A DNA stretch of 64,000 bases from Robertmurraya dakarensis (GTDB lineage: Bacteria; Bacillota; Bacilli; Bacillales; Cytobacillaceae). Positions 42,950-51,884 of the stretch are shown piece after piece (within the stretch, counting starts at the first letter, position 1; each line of letters opens with the position of its first letter). The stretch lies in contig NZ_LT707408.1 of the NCBI RefSeq assembly GCF_900156875.1, positions 772,552 to 836,551 of the forward strand, written 5' to 3'. Made by a program: the position numbers and the translations under genes. The notes beneath the pieces were generated by a model. That model was not told where the DNA came from, did not search any database, and saw only the letters and a list, made by a program, of their open reading frames with translations.

Positions 42950-44110
42950 ATGGATTTTAAATTTTCAGAGGATATTGAATTCCTAAGAAGTAATGTACGC
43001 AAATTTGTAAAAGAAGAAGTAGATCCATACGCAATGGAAATTGAAGAAAAAGATGAAATTCCTGAGAAAATCGTAGAAATGTCGAAGGAAATGGGGCTAT
43101 TTGGCTTAAGTATCCCTGAAGAGTACGGCGGTCTTGGACTTGATATGGTTGGAAAGTGTGCGATTTTCGAGGAAATCGGTAAGACACACAATGGATATAC
43201 AACTTTAATTGGTGCTCATACAGGAATTGGTTCTGTAGGGATCGTTGAATTAGGAAATGAAGCGCAAAAGCAAAAATACTTGCCAAAAATGGCGACAGGA
43301 GAATGGATTGGTGCTTTTGCTTTAACTGAACCAAGCGCTGGATCTAACGCAGCAGCAATCAAAACAACGGCAGTGAAAAAAGGCGACAAATATATCATTA
43401 ATGGTTCAAAGCATTATATCACCAATGCTGTTGAAGGTAACATCTTCACTGTCATGGCTGTAACGGATAAAGAAAAGGGTGCAAAAGGGATTACGTCCTT
43501 TATCGTTGAGAAAGATTTCCCTGGATTTGTCTTAGGTAATGTAGAACAAAAAATGGGCCTAAGAGGTTCACACTCAGCAGAATTATTCTTTGAAAATTTA
43601 GAAGTTCCGGAAGAAAATGTTCTTGGTGAAGTAGGAATGGGCTATGTTAACGCATTGAAAATCCTTGCTAACGGCCGTGCTGGACTTGCAGCTAGAAACC
43701 TTGGTTCATGTGAAAAGCTTATGGAATATTGTCTGCAATATGTTCAAGAACGTGAACAGTTCGGCAAACCAATTTTCGAGATTCAATCTGTTCAAAATAT
43801 GTTAGCTGAAATGAGCATGCATATCGAAACATTAAGATCACTGACGTATCGTGTTGCTTGGATGGCTGACCAGGGTCAGAGAGTCGTCAAGGAAGCAGCT
43901 ATTGCGAAACTATACGGTTCTGAAGTCTATAACAAAGTGGCAGACTTAGCTGTACAAATTCATGGTGGTATGGGTTACATGAGAGATTATCCAATCGAAA
44001 GATACTACCGTGATGCACGTATCACAAAAATCTATGAAGGAACATCTGAAATTCAGCGTAACATTATTGCGGGTGAACTAAAACGCGAAACATCATATGT
44101 GGGGGTATAA
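42950..44110 (+). CDS. Acyl-CoA dehydrogenase (short-chain type)
   Basis: A 386-residue FAD enzyme introducing the alpha-beta double bond into acyl-CoA. Flavin-contact motif [20 protein letters not shown], substrate-loop [13 protein letters not shown], and the C-terminal [17 protein letters not shown] with the catalytic base Glu of short-chain enzymes. AAGAGGAG precedes the ATG. It sits 15 bases after the hydratase. It needs electron-transfer flavoprotein, which is not encoded in the window. Confidence 0.93.
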   Translation: MDFKFSEDIEFLRSNVRKFVKEEVDPYAMEIEEKDEIPEKIVEMSKEMGLFGLSIPEEYGGLGLDMVGKCAIFEEIGKTHNGYTTLIGAHTGIGSVGIVELGNEAQKQKYLPKMATGEWIGAFALTEPSAGSNAAAIKTTAVKKGDKYIINGSKHYITNAVEGNIFTVMAVTDKEKGAKGITSFIVEKDFPGFVLGNVEQKMGLRGSHSAELFFENLEVPEENVLGEVGMGYVNALKILANGRAGLAARNLGSCEKLMEYCLQYVQEREQFGKPIFEIQSVQNMLAEMSMHIETLRSLTYRVAWMADQGQRVVKEAAIAKLYGSEVYNKVADLAVQIHGGMGYMRDYPIERYYRDARITKIYEGTSEIQRNIIAGELKRETSYVGV

Positions 44111-44113
44111 TCT

Positions 44114-45279
44114 TTGAATCAAGCATACATCGTTGAAACGGTCAGAACAGCAATTGGTAGAATGGGTGGATCCATTAAGGATGTAACAGTGGATCTTTTA
44201 GCAGAAAAAGTTATTCGTGAAGTATTAAATCGTTCAAATCCTGAGGTTGAAGTTGATGAAGTGGTGCTTGGACAAGCTAAACAAAGTGCGGACACATCGA
44301 ATCTTGGACGCTTAGCTGCACTAAGAGCTGGGTTGCCAATTTCAACAACGGGCTTTACGGTTCATCGACAATGTGGATCTGGCTTACAGGCGATTAACAC
44401 AGCAGATATGCAGATTAAACTTGGCTATCAAGATGTTGTGATTGCTGGTGGTGCAGAAAGCATGAGCACAGCTCCATATTATATTCGAAATGCCCGTTAT
44501 GGTTTTGGAGCGGGCAATGGACTGCTGCTTGATCCGAATACAGAGAGCCAGCCTTGTTCTCAGCCGATCGAGCAATATGGCAACTTAACAATGGGATTGA
44601 CAGCCGAGAATTTGGCAGAGAAATATAATATTTCACGTTCCGAACAAGATGAATTTGCAATGCGCAGCCAGGAATTGGCGCAAGCAGCAATCGAATCTGG
44701 GCGTTTTGAGAAAGAAATCGTACCTGTTGATGTGAAAAAGAAAAAAGAAACCATTCCTTTCAAGGTGGATGAACATCCAAGAGCTACGACTCTTGAAAAG
44801 CTTGGCAAGCTGAAAGCGGTATTTAAAGATGGCGGTACAGTAACAGCGGGGAATGCCAGTGATTAATGATGACAGAAGAGAAAATGAATCATTATGGGGT
44901 GAAGCCAAAGGCAAAGATTATTGCCCAGGCTGTAAGTGGTGTTTCACCTGAAATTATGGGAATTGGTCCTGTAACTTCTACTTTTAAAGCGTTAAAGCAA
45001 TGCGGGCTTTCCATGGATGATATTGGTCTCATTGAGTTAAATGAAGCATTTGCTGCGCAGTCAATCGCAGTTATTCGTGAAGCCGGTATGAACATCGACC
45101 GCATCAATGTTAACGGAGGTGCAATTGCATTAGGACATCCAATTGGAGCAACTGGTGCAATCCTTATGACGAAGCTTCTGCATGAAATGGAACTTAGAGG
45201 TGAAAAGTACGGCTTAGTAACACTCTGTATCGGTGGAGGCCAAGGTATTTCAACAATCATTGAAAACCTGCAGGTATAA
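44114..45279 (+). pseudogene. Acetyl-CoA acetyltransferase (thiolase), broken or split by an internal deletion and frame change
   Basis: Two reading frames make one thiolase. Residues 1-250 (44114-44866) hold the nucleophile Cys in HRQCGSGLQAIN and end at GGTVTAGNASD with TAA. The second frame (44866-45279, 137 codons) carries NEAFAAQ, GHPIGATGA and the second catalytic Cys in LCIGGGQG. At the junction the family motif SG(I/L)NDGAAA is missing: 16-25 bases appear deleted and the frame shifts. TAA and ATG overlap as TAATG, so a coupled two-polypeptide product is conceivable but lacks the conserved loop. Either a recent pseudogene, a sequencing error, or a split enzyme. Confidence 0.75.
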
Positions 45280-45292
45280 TTTGATAGCAGCT

Positions 45293-45342
45293 CTCTGGAC
45301 CAAGGTGCATTTCGCTTGGTCCAGAGGGCATTTACGTTTTTT
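45293..45342 (+). terminator. Strong terminator at the end of the beta-oxidation operon
   Basis: CTCTGGACCAAG and CTTGGTCCAGAG form a perfect 12-base stem around a ten-base loop; GGCATTTACG and T6 follow. It ends the run that starts at the sigma-54 promoter. Confidence 0.85.
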
Positions 45343-45367
45343 CTAGAATAGGGGGCAGGGTAACAAA

Positions 45368-46378
45368 GTGAATAGACTTCAAATTATTCAAATTCTCCCC
45401 ATGTATCACCCTGATGGGGAAGTTTTGTTAAACAGTTTAGCAGATGTAAAAAAGTTTACTGAATTTAATGAAGAAGAGATTATTGAGTACTTGAAAAATC
45501 ACCGAGTAGATGGGATTATATTACGGGCACCAGCAAAAATTACCCCTGCTATACTTGATCATTGCAAAGATATTAAGGCCATCTCAGGAGCTGGCGTAGG
45601 CCTTGATAATATCGCTGTTGATTATGCTACGAAAAAAGGGATTCCTATTCTTCATGCTCCTAAAATTAATACGGGAGCCACAGCTGAGCATGCTGTTAGT
45701 TTATTATTAGCAGTGATGAAGAATATTTCACAATTCAATCAAGAAACGAAAATGGGGAATTTTGCATTTCGTGATGGCAGGTCCACACTTGAATTGTCTG
45801 GAAAAACAATAGGATTGATTGGGTTCGGTACGATTGCCCAAAAAACAGCAAAAATATTAGTCCATGGTTTTGAAATGAAAGCGCTGGCCTATGTAAGAAA
45901 TATAACAGAAGAAAGAATCACTTTGGCAGAAGATATTGGAGTTGAATTGACTACTTCAATGGAAAAAGTGTTTCAAGAAAGTGACGCAGTGAGTTTGCAT
46001 ATTCCTTTAACGGAAGCTACTAGTAAGCTAGTAGATGAGAGACTGCTTTCTATGATGAAACCATCAGCTGTTCTCATCAACACAGCCCGCGGTGGAGTTA
46101 TTAATGAAAATGATTTAGCTGCAGCTTTGAAAGAAAAACGGATTTTGGGTGCGGGAATCGATGTGTTTACGGAAGAACCACCACAGGAGGATCATCCATT
46201 CTTTAACCTTGATAATGTAACGCTTACTCCTCATATGGGAGGAATAAGTCTTGAAGCAACAAGAGAAACATCAACTATTATTGCAAAAAATTTAGTTCGC
46301 GTTATCAATGGAGAAACCCTCCCAGTTATAGCGAATCATAAGGCACTGCAAAGCAGGAAAATTCAAGAATTAATCTAA
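45368..46378 (+). CDS. D-isomer-specific 2-hydroxyacid dehydrogenase
   Basis: A 336-residue NAD-dependent enzyme of the 3-phosphoglycerate dehydrogenase type, without the C-terminal ACT domain. Dinucleotide motif GLIGFGTIAQKTAK, catalytic Arg in LINTARGGVINE, Glu in DVFTEEPP and His in LTPHMGG. It starts at GTG with GGGGGCAGGG upstream. It follows the terminator of the preceding operon on the same strand, so has its own promoter or readthrough. It probably handles a D-2-hydroxy acid that belongs to the same nutritional scheme; not serine synthesis by context. Confidence 0.87.
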   Translation: MNRLQIIQILPMYHPDGEVLLNSLADVKKFTEFNEEEIIEYLKNHRVDGIILRAPAKITPAILDHCKDIKAISGAGVGLDNIAVDYATKKGIPILHAPKINTGATAEHAVSLLLAVMKNISQFNQETKMGNFAFRDGRSTLELSGKTIGLIGFGTIAQKTAKILVHGFEMKALAYVRNITEERITLAEDIGVELTTSMEKVFQESDAVSLHIPLTEATSKLVDERLLSMMKPSAVLINTARGGVINENDLAAALKEKRILGAGIDVFTEEPPQEDHPFFNLDNVTLTPHMGGISLEATRETSTIIAKNLVRVINGETLPVIANHKALQSRKIQELI

Positions 46379-46515
46379 AGAATGCTCCTTTAATAAAGTT
46401 TTTTTAGTAAAATTTAAAGAATATTGTGGAGATTTTAAAGATTATATGCAAGAATAGTATGAATAAATGTACAGTTGTGCGGATGGATTGATTTTGATAG
46501 AGGGGAAGGATAAAA

Positions 46516-47601
46516 ATGAATCACTGGAAAATCGCATTAATTCCTGGCGATGGGATTGGACCTGAAGTAGTTTCACAAGGTGTAAACGTCTTGAAAGCTA
46601 TTGAGGAGCTGGACCCAAGCCTGTCATTCTCATTTAAAGAGTTTCCGTGGAGTTGCGAATATTATGTGAATAATGGAATAATGATGGATGACGATGGATT
46701 GGAACAACTACAGGAATTTGATGCTATATACTTAGGAGCAGTTGGTTATCCAGGAGTACCAGACCATATTTCTTTATGGGATCTGCTTCTTAAAATTCGT
46801 AAAGGCTTCGATCAATACGTGAATATTAGGCCTATTAAACTTTTGCATCCAGATCTAACTCCTTTAAAGGAAAAAGGAGAAAAGGAGATTGACTTTTTAG
46901 TAATTCGTGAGAATAGTGAAGGCGAATATGCGGGTGCTGGTGATTGGCTGTTTAAAGGGAAAGCAGAGGAAGTTGTGTTACAGACAGGTGTTTTCTCAAG
47001 AAAAGGCACAGAACGTATTATCCGCTATGCTTTTGAGGAAGCACGTAAGCAAAAGAAGACCTTAACTAGTATTAGTAAAGCAAATGCACTTAATTATTCA
47101 ATGGTGTTTTGGGATGAGGTATTTGAAGAAGTTAGCAGGGAATATCCTGATGTTCAAACATATTCTTATTTAGTCGATGCGGCAAGTCTCTTTTTTGTTC
47201 TTCAGCCGGAAAGATTTGAAATTGTCGTGACTTCCAATCTATTTGGTGATATTTTAACAGATTTAGGAGCGGCAATAACAGGGGGCTTAGGCTTAGCGGC
47301 TGGAGCAAATGTTAATCCTGAAAGAACATACCCTTCCATGTTTGAGCCTATACATGGATCGGCACCGGATATTTCAGGCAAAGGACTCGCGAATCCGCTT
47401 GCAGCGATCTGGTCTGTAAGCCAGATGATGGACTTCTTCGGTGAGGAAGAATGGGGAAAGAGAATACTAACGACGATGCAGGAGCTCCTGAACGATAAAG
47501 AATTATTAACTCCTGATTTAGGAGGAGCATCCTCAACTGAACAAACAGGAGAAGCATTTATCGAGCTATTAAGAAAGGCGAGCTTAGAAAAACAACGATA
47601 G
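46516..47601 (+). CDS. Tartrate/D-malate/isopropylmalate dehydrogenase family enzyme, YcsA-like
   Basis: A 361-residue metal-dependent oxidative decarboxylase. ALIPGDGIGPEVV at the N-terminus, LVIRENSEGEYAGAG, and the C-terminal FEPIHGSAPDISGKG NAD site are standard. Its features (EFPWSCEYYVNNGIMMDDDG region) fit the tartrate/D-malate dehydrogenase branch (TtuC, DmlA, YcsA) more than LeuB. It follows a 2-hydroxyacid dehydrogenase by 137 bases and precedes a permease by 18, which fits catabolism of a hydroxy-dicarboxylate. GGGGAAGG upstream of ATG. Confidence 0.87.
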   Translation: MNHWKIALIPGDGIGPEVVSQGVNVLKAIEELDPSLSFSFKEFPWSCEYYVNNGIMMDDDGLEQLQEFDAIYLGAVGYPGVPDHISLWDLLLKIRKGFDQYVNIRPIKLLHPDLTPLKEKGEKEIDFLVIRENSEGEYAGAGDWLFKGKAEEVVLQTGVFSRKGTERIIRYAFEEARKQKKTLTSISKANALNYSMVFWDEVFEEVSREYPDVQTYSYLVDAASLFFVLQPERFEIVVTSNLFGDILTDLGAAITGGLGLAAGANVNPERTYPSMFEPIHGSAPDISGKGLANPLAAIWSVSQMMDFFGEEEWGKRILTTMQELLNDKELLTPDLGGASSTEQTGEAFIELLRKASLEKQR

Positions 47602-47619
47602 CATTCATAAAAACAATGG

Positions 47620-48987
47620 ATGAGAAGTGAAAAAATGGTACGTTTTACGCTGATATTAAGTTTATCTTTTATATATATCCTTCAAGCATTTGTTAAGAGT
47701 GATACATTAGAGGTTATTTTTACAATAGTGGCAGTAACATTGTTTCTTACGATGCTGCCCCTATTAGACTTAAAAGGAAGACTCTTTACCTTAACCCTAT
47801 TTCTGCTGGGAATGATCATTCACTTTGCAGTAGGTGATACAGGGATTGGTTTGTTTGAGGGAATCACACAAAATATGGCGCTGCTTGCTATTATCATTTT
47901 AGCTCCATTGTTGTCGATCCCTTTAAAAAGGGAAGGAATTATAGAAACGGTTGTTTCGTATTTAAATGAAATGAAGAGTAATCCGCAGAAAATCTACCTT
48001 GGTTTAACATCCTTTATGTTAGCTCTCTCTCCTGTATTAAATATGGGGGCACTGCGGATTGTTCATGGATTTGTCGAGAATATAAAGATACCATCTAGAT
48101 TTCTATCAAGGTCGTATTTTGTTGGATTTACGCACGCTAACATTTGGTCTCCTTTTTTTGCCTCAGTCGGAATCGTTTTGTACTATATGGAGATGACCTA
48201 CCTGTCCTATGTACTGGTTGGAGTCATATTTGCTATTTTGCAAATTGCAGTGGGGGTTTTCTTATTTCGTCCCAGAAACCTAGAAGTATTCAATGAGGTA
48301 GCTGTAAGTGCGGAAGTTTACGATAAAACGGGGAGAAAAAAGGACTTAACTAAATTGCTTATTTTCGTGTTTGGACTCGTGTTTTTATTAATAGTATTGG
48401 AGCAAATATTTAGAATTTCAATGCTGCTGCTCGTAACGATTATTTGTGTAATGATTCCAATGCTTTGGTTTTTTCTAAGATGGAAGACAAGTATTGTGAA
48501 AGAGGAAATGCATCTTTATAAAGACAAATTGCTCACACAGTCAAAAACGGAAATTTGTATGTTTTTAAGTGCTGGATTGTTTGGAAATGCGATCTCCCAT
48601 ACGCCTGTTAAGGATTTTATAGAACAGATTATGCAATGGTCGGCCACACAATCTGTTGGGATTTTATTTCTATTTATCCTTTTATTCGTTACCGTAATGG
48701 CTTTTATGGGAGTACACCAAATTATTGTCACCCCGCTAATCTTAATTTCTCTTAACTTTGCGGAAATTGAAATTTCACAAGTAACGATTGCTTTCATGTG
48801 TATGTTTTCCTGGATGTTAGCGGCGGCAATATCCCCTTTAAATGCATTAAATATCATTGTAAGTCAGTGTGTTAAAAAAGATGGACTGACAGTAGCATTT
48901 CGTTGGAATGGAAAGTATTTTTTAGTAGTCACAACGATTGCTTTCATTTATGTATTTATCTTGGATTGGACAAAACACCTTTTTTAA
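47620..48987 (+). CDS. 12-TM permease, TRAP-DctM/CitM-like (unassigned)
   Basis: A 455-residue integral membrane protein with about twelve hydrophobic helices, a loop with NMGALRIVHGFVE and a C-terminal FSWMLAAAISPLNALNIIVSQ segment; the paired reentrant-loop look is that of ion transporter superfamily permeases for carboxylates. An internal ATG at 47635 is also possible, and the ribosome site is weak for both. It ends a gene run with the dehydrogenases and has a terminator after it. A second importer for the same region's substrate is a fair inference; I cannot name a family. Confidence 0.75.
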   Translation: MRSEKMVRFTLILSLSFIYILQAFVKSDTLEVIFTIVAVTLFLTMLPLLDLKGRLFTLTLFLLGMIIHFAVGDTGIGLFEGITQNMALLAIIILAPLLSIPLKREGIIETVVSYLNEMKSNPQKIYLGLTSFMLALSPVLNMGALRIVHGFVENIKIPSRFLSRSYFVGFTHANIWSPFFASVGIVLYYMEMTYLSYVLVGVIFAILQIAVGVFLFRPRNLEVFNEVAVSAEVYDKTGRKKDLTKLLIFVFGLVFLLIVLEQIFRISMLLLVTIICVMIPMLWFFLRWKTSIVKEEMHLYKDKLLTQSKTEICMFLSAGLFGNAISHTPVKDFIEQIMQWSATQSVGILFLFILLFVTVMAFMGVHQIIVTPLILISLNFAEIEISQVTIAFMCMFSWMLAAAISPLNALNIIVSQCVKKDGLTVAFRWNGKYFLVVTTIAFIYVFILDWTKHLF

Positions 48988-48998
48988 CAAACTAAAAT

Positions 48999-49044
48999 TA
49001 GCTGAATGAAGTTCAGACTGTTTGAACATCACTCAGCTTTTTTA
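48999..49044 (+). terminator. Terminator after the permease
   Basis: AGCTGA pairs with TCAGCT and an inner TTCA/TGAA stem is present, followed by TTTTTTA. Confidence 0.7.
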
Positions 49045-49208
49045 TTTATTTTAATTGAGAAGAATATGTTAATGAAAGAAAGAGGAAAAGATAGCAAATA
49101 AACACTGACAAATTTACTTGCGCAGCAGCATCGTTCTTGAGGAAGTAAAGAAAGAAGGCATAATGTCCCAACACCTGAAGAAGCACTAGTTCTTTATATG
49201 GTTAATTG
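49045..49208 (+). other. Intergenic region without a clear gene
   Basis: AT-rich spacer between the permease terminator and a small minus-strand gene. A stretch near 49125-49190 reads like a short coding remnant (helical, Glu/Lys-rich) but has no start or ribosome site and ends at TAG within 25 codons. Nothing else seen. Confidence 0.35.
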
Positions 49209-49337
49209 TTATAGGTCTCTTGTGTTATCTAACAATTGATCAATCTCAATATTAAATAATAAAAATTCTGCTTGATCTTCCTCTATATCCACCGTATTTT
49301 CCAATAGTTCATCAATATCTGTTCTTACGATATTCAT
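49209..49337 (-). CDS. 42-residue acidic peptide of unknown function
   Basis: ATG with GGAGG ten bases upstream opens a 42-codon frame. The product is acidic and helical, and has an internal repeat: DIDELLENTVDI near the start and IEIDQLLDNTRDL at the end, suggesting two similar helices. There is no membrane segment or Cys. It resembles neither the Spo0E-type phosphatases nor SASPs that I can identify. It lies in a 550-base gap before a two-component system. Confidence 0.55.
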   Translation of the reverse strand: MNIVRTDIDELLENTVDIEEDQAEFLLFNIEIDQLLDNTRDL

Positions 49338-49598
49338 AACAATCATACCTCCAATAATTCCCAATTGGTAATTTTATATATACCCATAATTTCTTATGTT
49401 TAATCCAATTATTTGACGTGTTCAGTATAGGATTCGTTTCTTATAATTTCAGAATGGGGGTAGATATTAAAAAAAAATATAAAAAATATTTTCTATCCTA
49501 TTAATAATTGAAAATCGCTGCAATAAAAGTTGATAAATATTTAATTTAGATTTAAGTTAAGTTTAAATGGATATTTAGGTTTTGAGGGGTTGAAATTT

Positions 49599-50303
49599 AT
49601 GAATGTTCTAGTAATAGAAGATAATGAGAGTGTCTGTTCCATGATCGAGATGTTCTTTTCAAAAGAAGGAATCATTGGAGAGTATGTAAATGATGGTATA
49701 CAAGGTTATAACCGGTATAAAGAGGGAAGCTGGGATCTCTTAATTATTGATTGGATGCTTCCAGGCATGGATGGAGTGACCATTTGCAGAAAAATAAGGC
49801 AAGAAAATGATTCCATTCCAATCATTATGCTAACGGCAAAGGATAGCGAATCTGATCAAGTGCTCGGCCTTGAAATGGGAGCAGATGATTATGTAACAAA
49901 ACCATTCAGCCCGCTGGCATTAATGGCAAGAATAAAGGCAGTTACACGAAGAGCCAATAATAATGCGGGTAATAGCACGGAAAAAGGTCTGCTAAAAACG
50001 CAGCATTTTAAGATAAGTAAAGAGGCAAGGGAAGTGTATTTAAATGGGGAACAGATCACGAATTTGACTCCAAAAGAGTTTGATTTGCTCTATTATTTTG
50101 CACAACATCCTAAGCAGGTCTTTACAAGAGATCAATTGCTTGAAAGAGTTTGGGGCTATCAGTTTTACGGTGATGAACGAACAGTGGATGTTCATATCAA
50201 AAGGTTAAGGAAAAAAGTCGGGACAGATACACAGCCTTTCTTTCATACTGTTTGGGGAGTAGGGTATAAGTTTGATGAAACGATCCAAACAAGTGAAGGT
50301 TAA
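49599..50303 (+). CDS. OmpR-family response regulator
   Basis: A 234-residue regulator with an N-terminal receiver (phosphoacceptor Asp51 in LLIIDWMLPGMDG, switch residues in MLTAKD, Lys in YVTKPFSP) and a winged-helix DNA-binding domain with RVWGYQFYGDERTVDVHIKRLRKK-type recognition helix. ATG 49599 has GAGGGG nine bases upstream; the TTG at 49590 abuts it. Its 3' end overlaps the kinase gene by 29 bases. An HtrA gene follows the pair, so envelope or secretion stress is the probable signal, by analogy with CssRS; this is inference. Confidence 0.88.
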   Translation: MNVLVIEDNESVCSMIEMFFSKEGIIGEYVNDGIQGYNRYKEGSWDLLIIDWMLPGMDGVTICRKIRQENDSIPIIMLTAKDSESDQVLGLEMGADDYVTKPFSPLALMARIKAVTRRANNNAGNSTEKGLLKTQHFKISKEAREVYLNGEQITNLTPKEFDLLYYFAQHPKQVFTRDQLLERVWGYQFYGDERTVDVHIKRLRKKVGTDTQPFFHTVWGVGYKFDETIQTSEG

Positions 50304-51708
50304 ATATTTTCATCAACAGCTATTAAGCCATATGAGTGTGCTTGTCGTCGCTTTTTTAATCCTTGGTCTCGTGTTTGCACATTATGTGGAAAGATTAGTC
50401 TACCAAAACAAAGTAGAGGAGCTTGTTGCATACGGAGAAAATATCATTTCCGAATTGACCGCAGGGAATTCATTGTCATTAAGAGTACTTGATCAATATA
50501 GTGCAGTCCTTGGCGGCAGGAAGATTAATTTCAGTATTTTTGATGAAAAAGGAAATATCCTTTATCCAGCTGGAAGATTTGTCCCCGATTTGCGCCTTGC
50601 TGATGAGGTTCTAGAACAAATTTCAAAAGGGGAAGCGCTTGTAGTAAAAAATAAGACGCAGCATTCTGATCAAAATGTAACACTTGTAGCTTTACCCCAT
50701 ATCGTAAGGGGGCAACTTGCAGGCGGAATTTTCCTAACGGCCCCGATTAGCGGATCAAGAGAAATGATCAGTCAGTTTAACCAATATTTATATCTTACAG
50801 TCCTGCTGGCATTTATCGTTGCTATCATCCCCAGCTGGATATTATCAAGAGTTCATGTAAACAGAATCAAACGGCTGCAAGAAGCAACCTCAATGATCGC
50901 CTCGGGGGATTATTCAGTCCATTTGCCACCGTCTGATTTTGATGAAATTGGCGAACTTGCTCAAGACTTTAATCATATGGTCAAAAGATTGAATACCTCA
51001 ATGGAGGAAATTGAAAATTTAGAAAATAGAAGAAGAAATTTCATGTCAGATGTTTCACATGAATTGCGTACCCCTTTGACAACTATAAGCGGTGTGATTG
51101 AAGGGTTACGCAATAATATGATCGCTGAAGAAGAGAAGGAAAAAGGGATCAATTTAGTCAGTCAGGAAACAAAAAGATTAATTAGACTTGTCAATGAAAA
51201 CCTGGACTATGACAAAATTAGATCGAATCAAGTCAAACTCAATATAGTGGATATACAGCTGATTGAAGTATTTGAAATTATTCAAGAAACACTTTCATTG
51301 CAAGCTGAAGAAAAAAATAATGTAATAAAACTAGATATAGAAGAAAATGTTTGGATACAAGCAGATTATGATCGGCTTATACAAATTCTTATTAACATAA
51401 CAAAGAACAGCATTCAGTTTACAAATGACGGAGAAATATGGTTGAGAGGCAAATTTGAGAACGGGAAAACCATCATTGAGATAGAGGATACAGGTATTGG
51501 GATTGATTCGAAGGAAGTGGAGAAGATTTGGCACAGATTCTATAAAGCGGAAGTATCTAGGAAGAGTAGTCCATTTGGTGAGTTTGGATTAGGTTTATCG
51601 ATTGTCAAACAGCTTGTTCATCTACACCATGGAAATATTGGGGTCTTCAGTGAAAAGAATAAGGGAACAAAATTTGTCATTACCCTTCCGTATAAAAAGA
51701 ATAAATAA
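50275..51708 (+). CDS. Sensor histidine kinase (HAMP, HisKA, HATPase)
   Basis: A 477-residue kinase with two transmembrane segments (about 20-36 and 170-190) enclosing an extracellular sensor of about 130 residues, a HAMP domain (LSRVHVNRIKRLQEATSMI), the H-box FMSDVSHELRTPLTT, and an ATPase with N-box QILINITKNSIQF, G1 EDTGIGID and G2 FGLGLSI. It overlaps the response regulator, so the two are made together. A terminator follows, then the HtrA gene with its own start signals. Confidence 0.88.
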   Translation: MKRSKQVKVKYFHQQLLSHMSVLVVAFLILGLVFAHYVERLVYQNKVEELVAYGENIISELTAGNSLSLRVLDQYSAVLGGRKINFSIFDEKGNILYPAGRFVPDLRLADEVLEQISKGEALVVKNKTQHSDQNVTLVALPHIVRGQLAGGIFLTAPISGSREMISQFNQYLYLTVLLAFIVAIIPSWILSRVHVNRIKRLQEATSMIASGDYSVHLPPSDFDEIGELAQDFNHMVKRLNTSMEEIENLENRRRNFMSDVSHELRTPLTTISGVIEGLRNNMIAEEEKEKGINLVSQETKRLIRLVNENLDYDKIRSNQVKLNIVDIQLIEVFEIIQETLSLQAEEKNNVIKLDIEENVWIQADYDRLIQILINITKNSIQFTNDGEIWLRGKFENGKTIIEIEDTGIGIDSKEVEKIWHRFYKAEVSRKSSPFGEFGLGLSIVKQLVHLHHGNIGVFSEKNKGTKFVITLPYKKNK

Positions 51709-51715
51709 CCTGAGA

Positions 51716-51745
51716 TGAACCGCAGATCATATTGCGGTTCTTTTG
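51716..51745 (+). terminator. Terminator after the histidine kinase
   Basis: GAACCGCA and TGCGGTTC form a perfect 8-base stem, then TTTT. Confidence 0.75.
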
Positions 51746-51884
51746 GTATAATTGTCCATAATATTTCCTTAATCCTTCCAAGTGCCGTCACGGTTTGTTA
51801 ATTAATTGTTCATATTTCCTGGATACGATATATGTAAGTGATAAAGACAGGACTACATAATCTAGTCTTTAGGAGGAAATATCA

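Noticed and set aside
44114-45279. Programmed frameshifting in the thiolase
   Set aside because: There is no slippery heptamer, and conserved residues of the loop are missing, which frameshifting could not restore.
49120-49200. Spo0E-like or other small gene after the permease
   Set aside because: No start codon with ribosome site and a stop within 25 codons.
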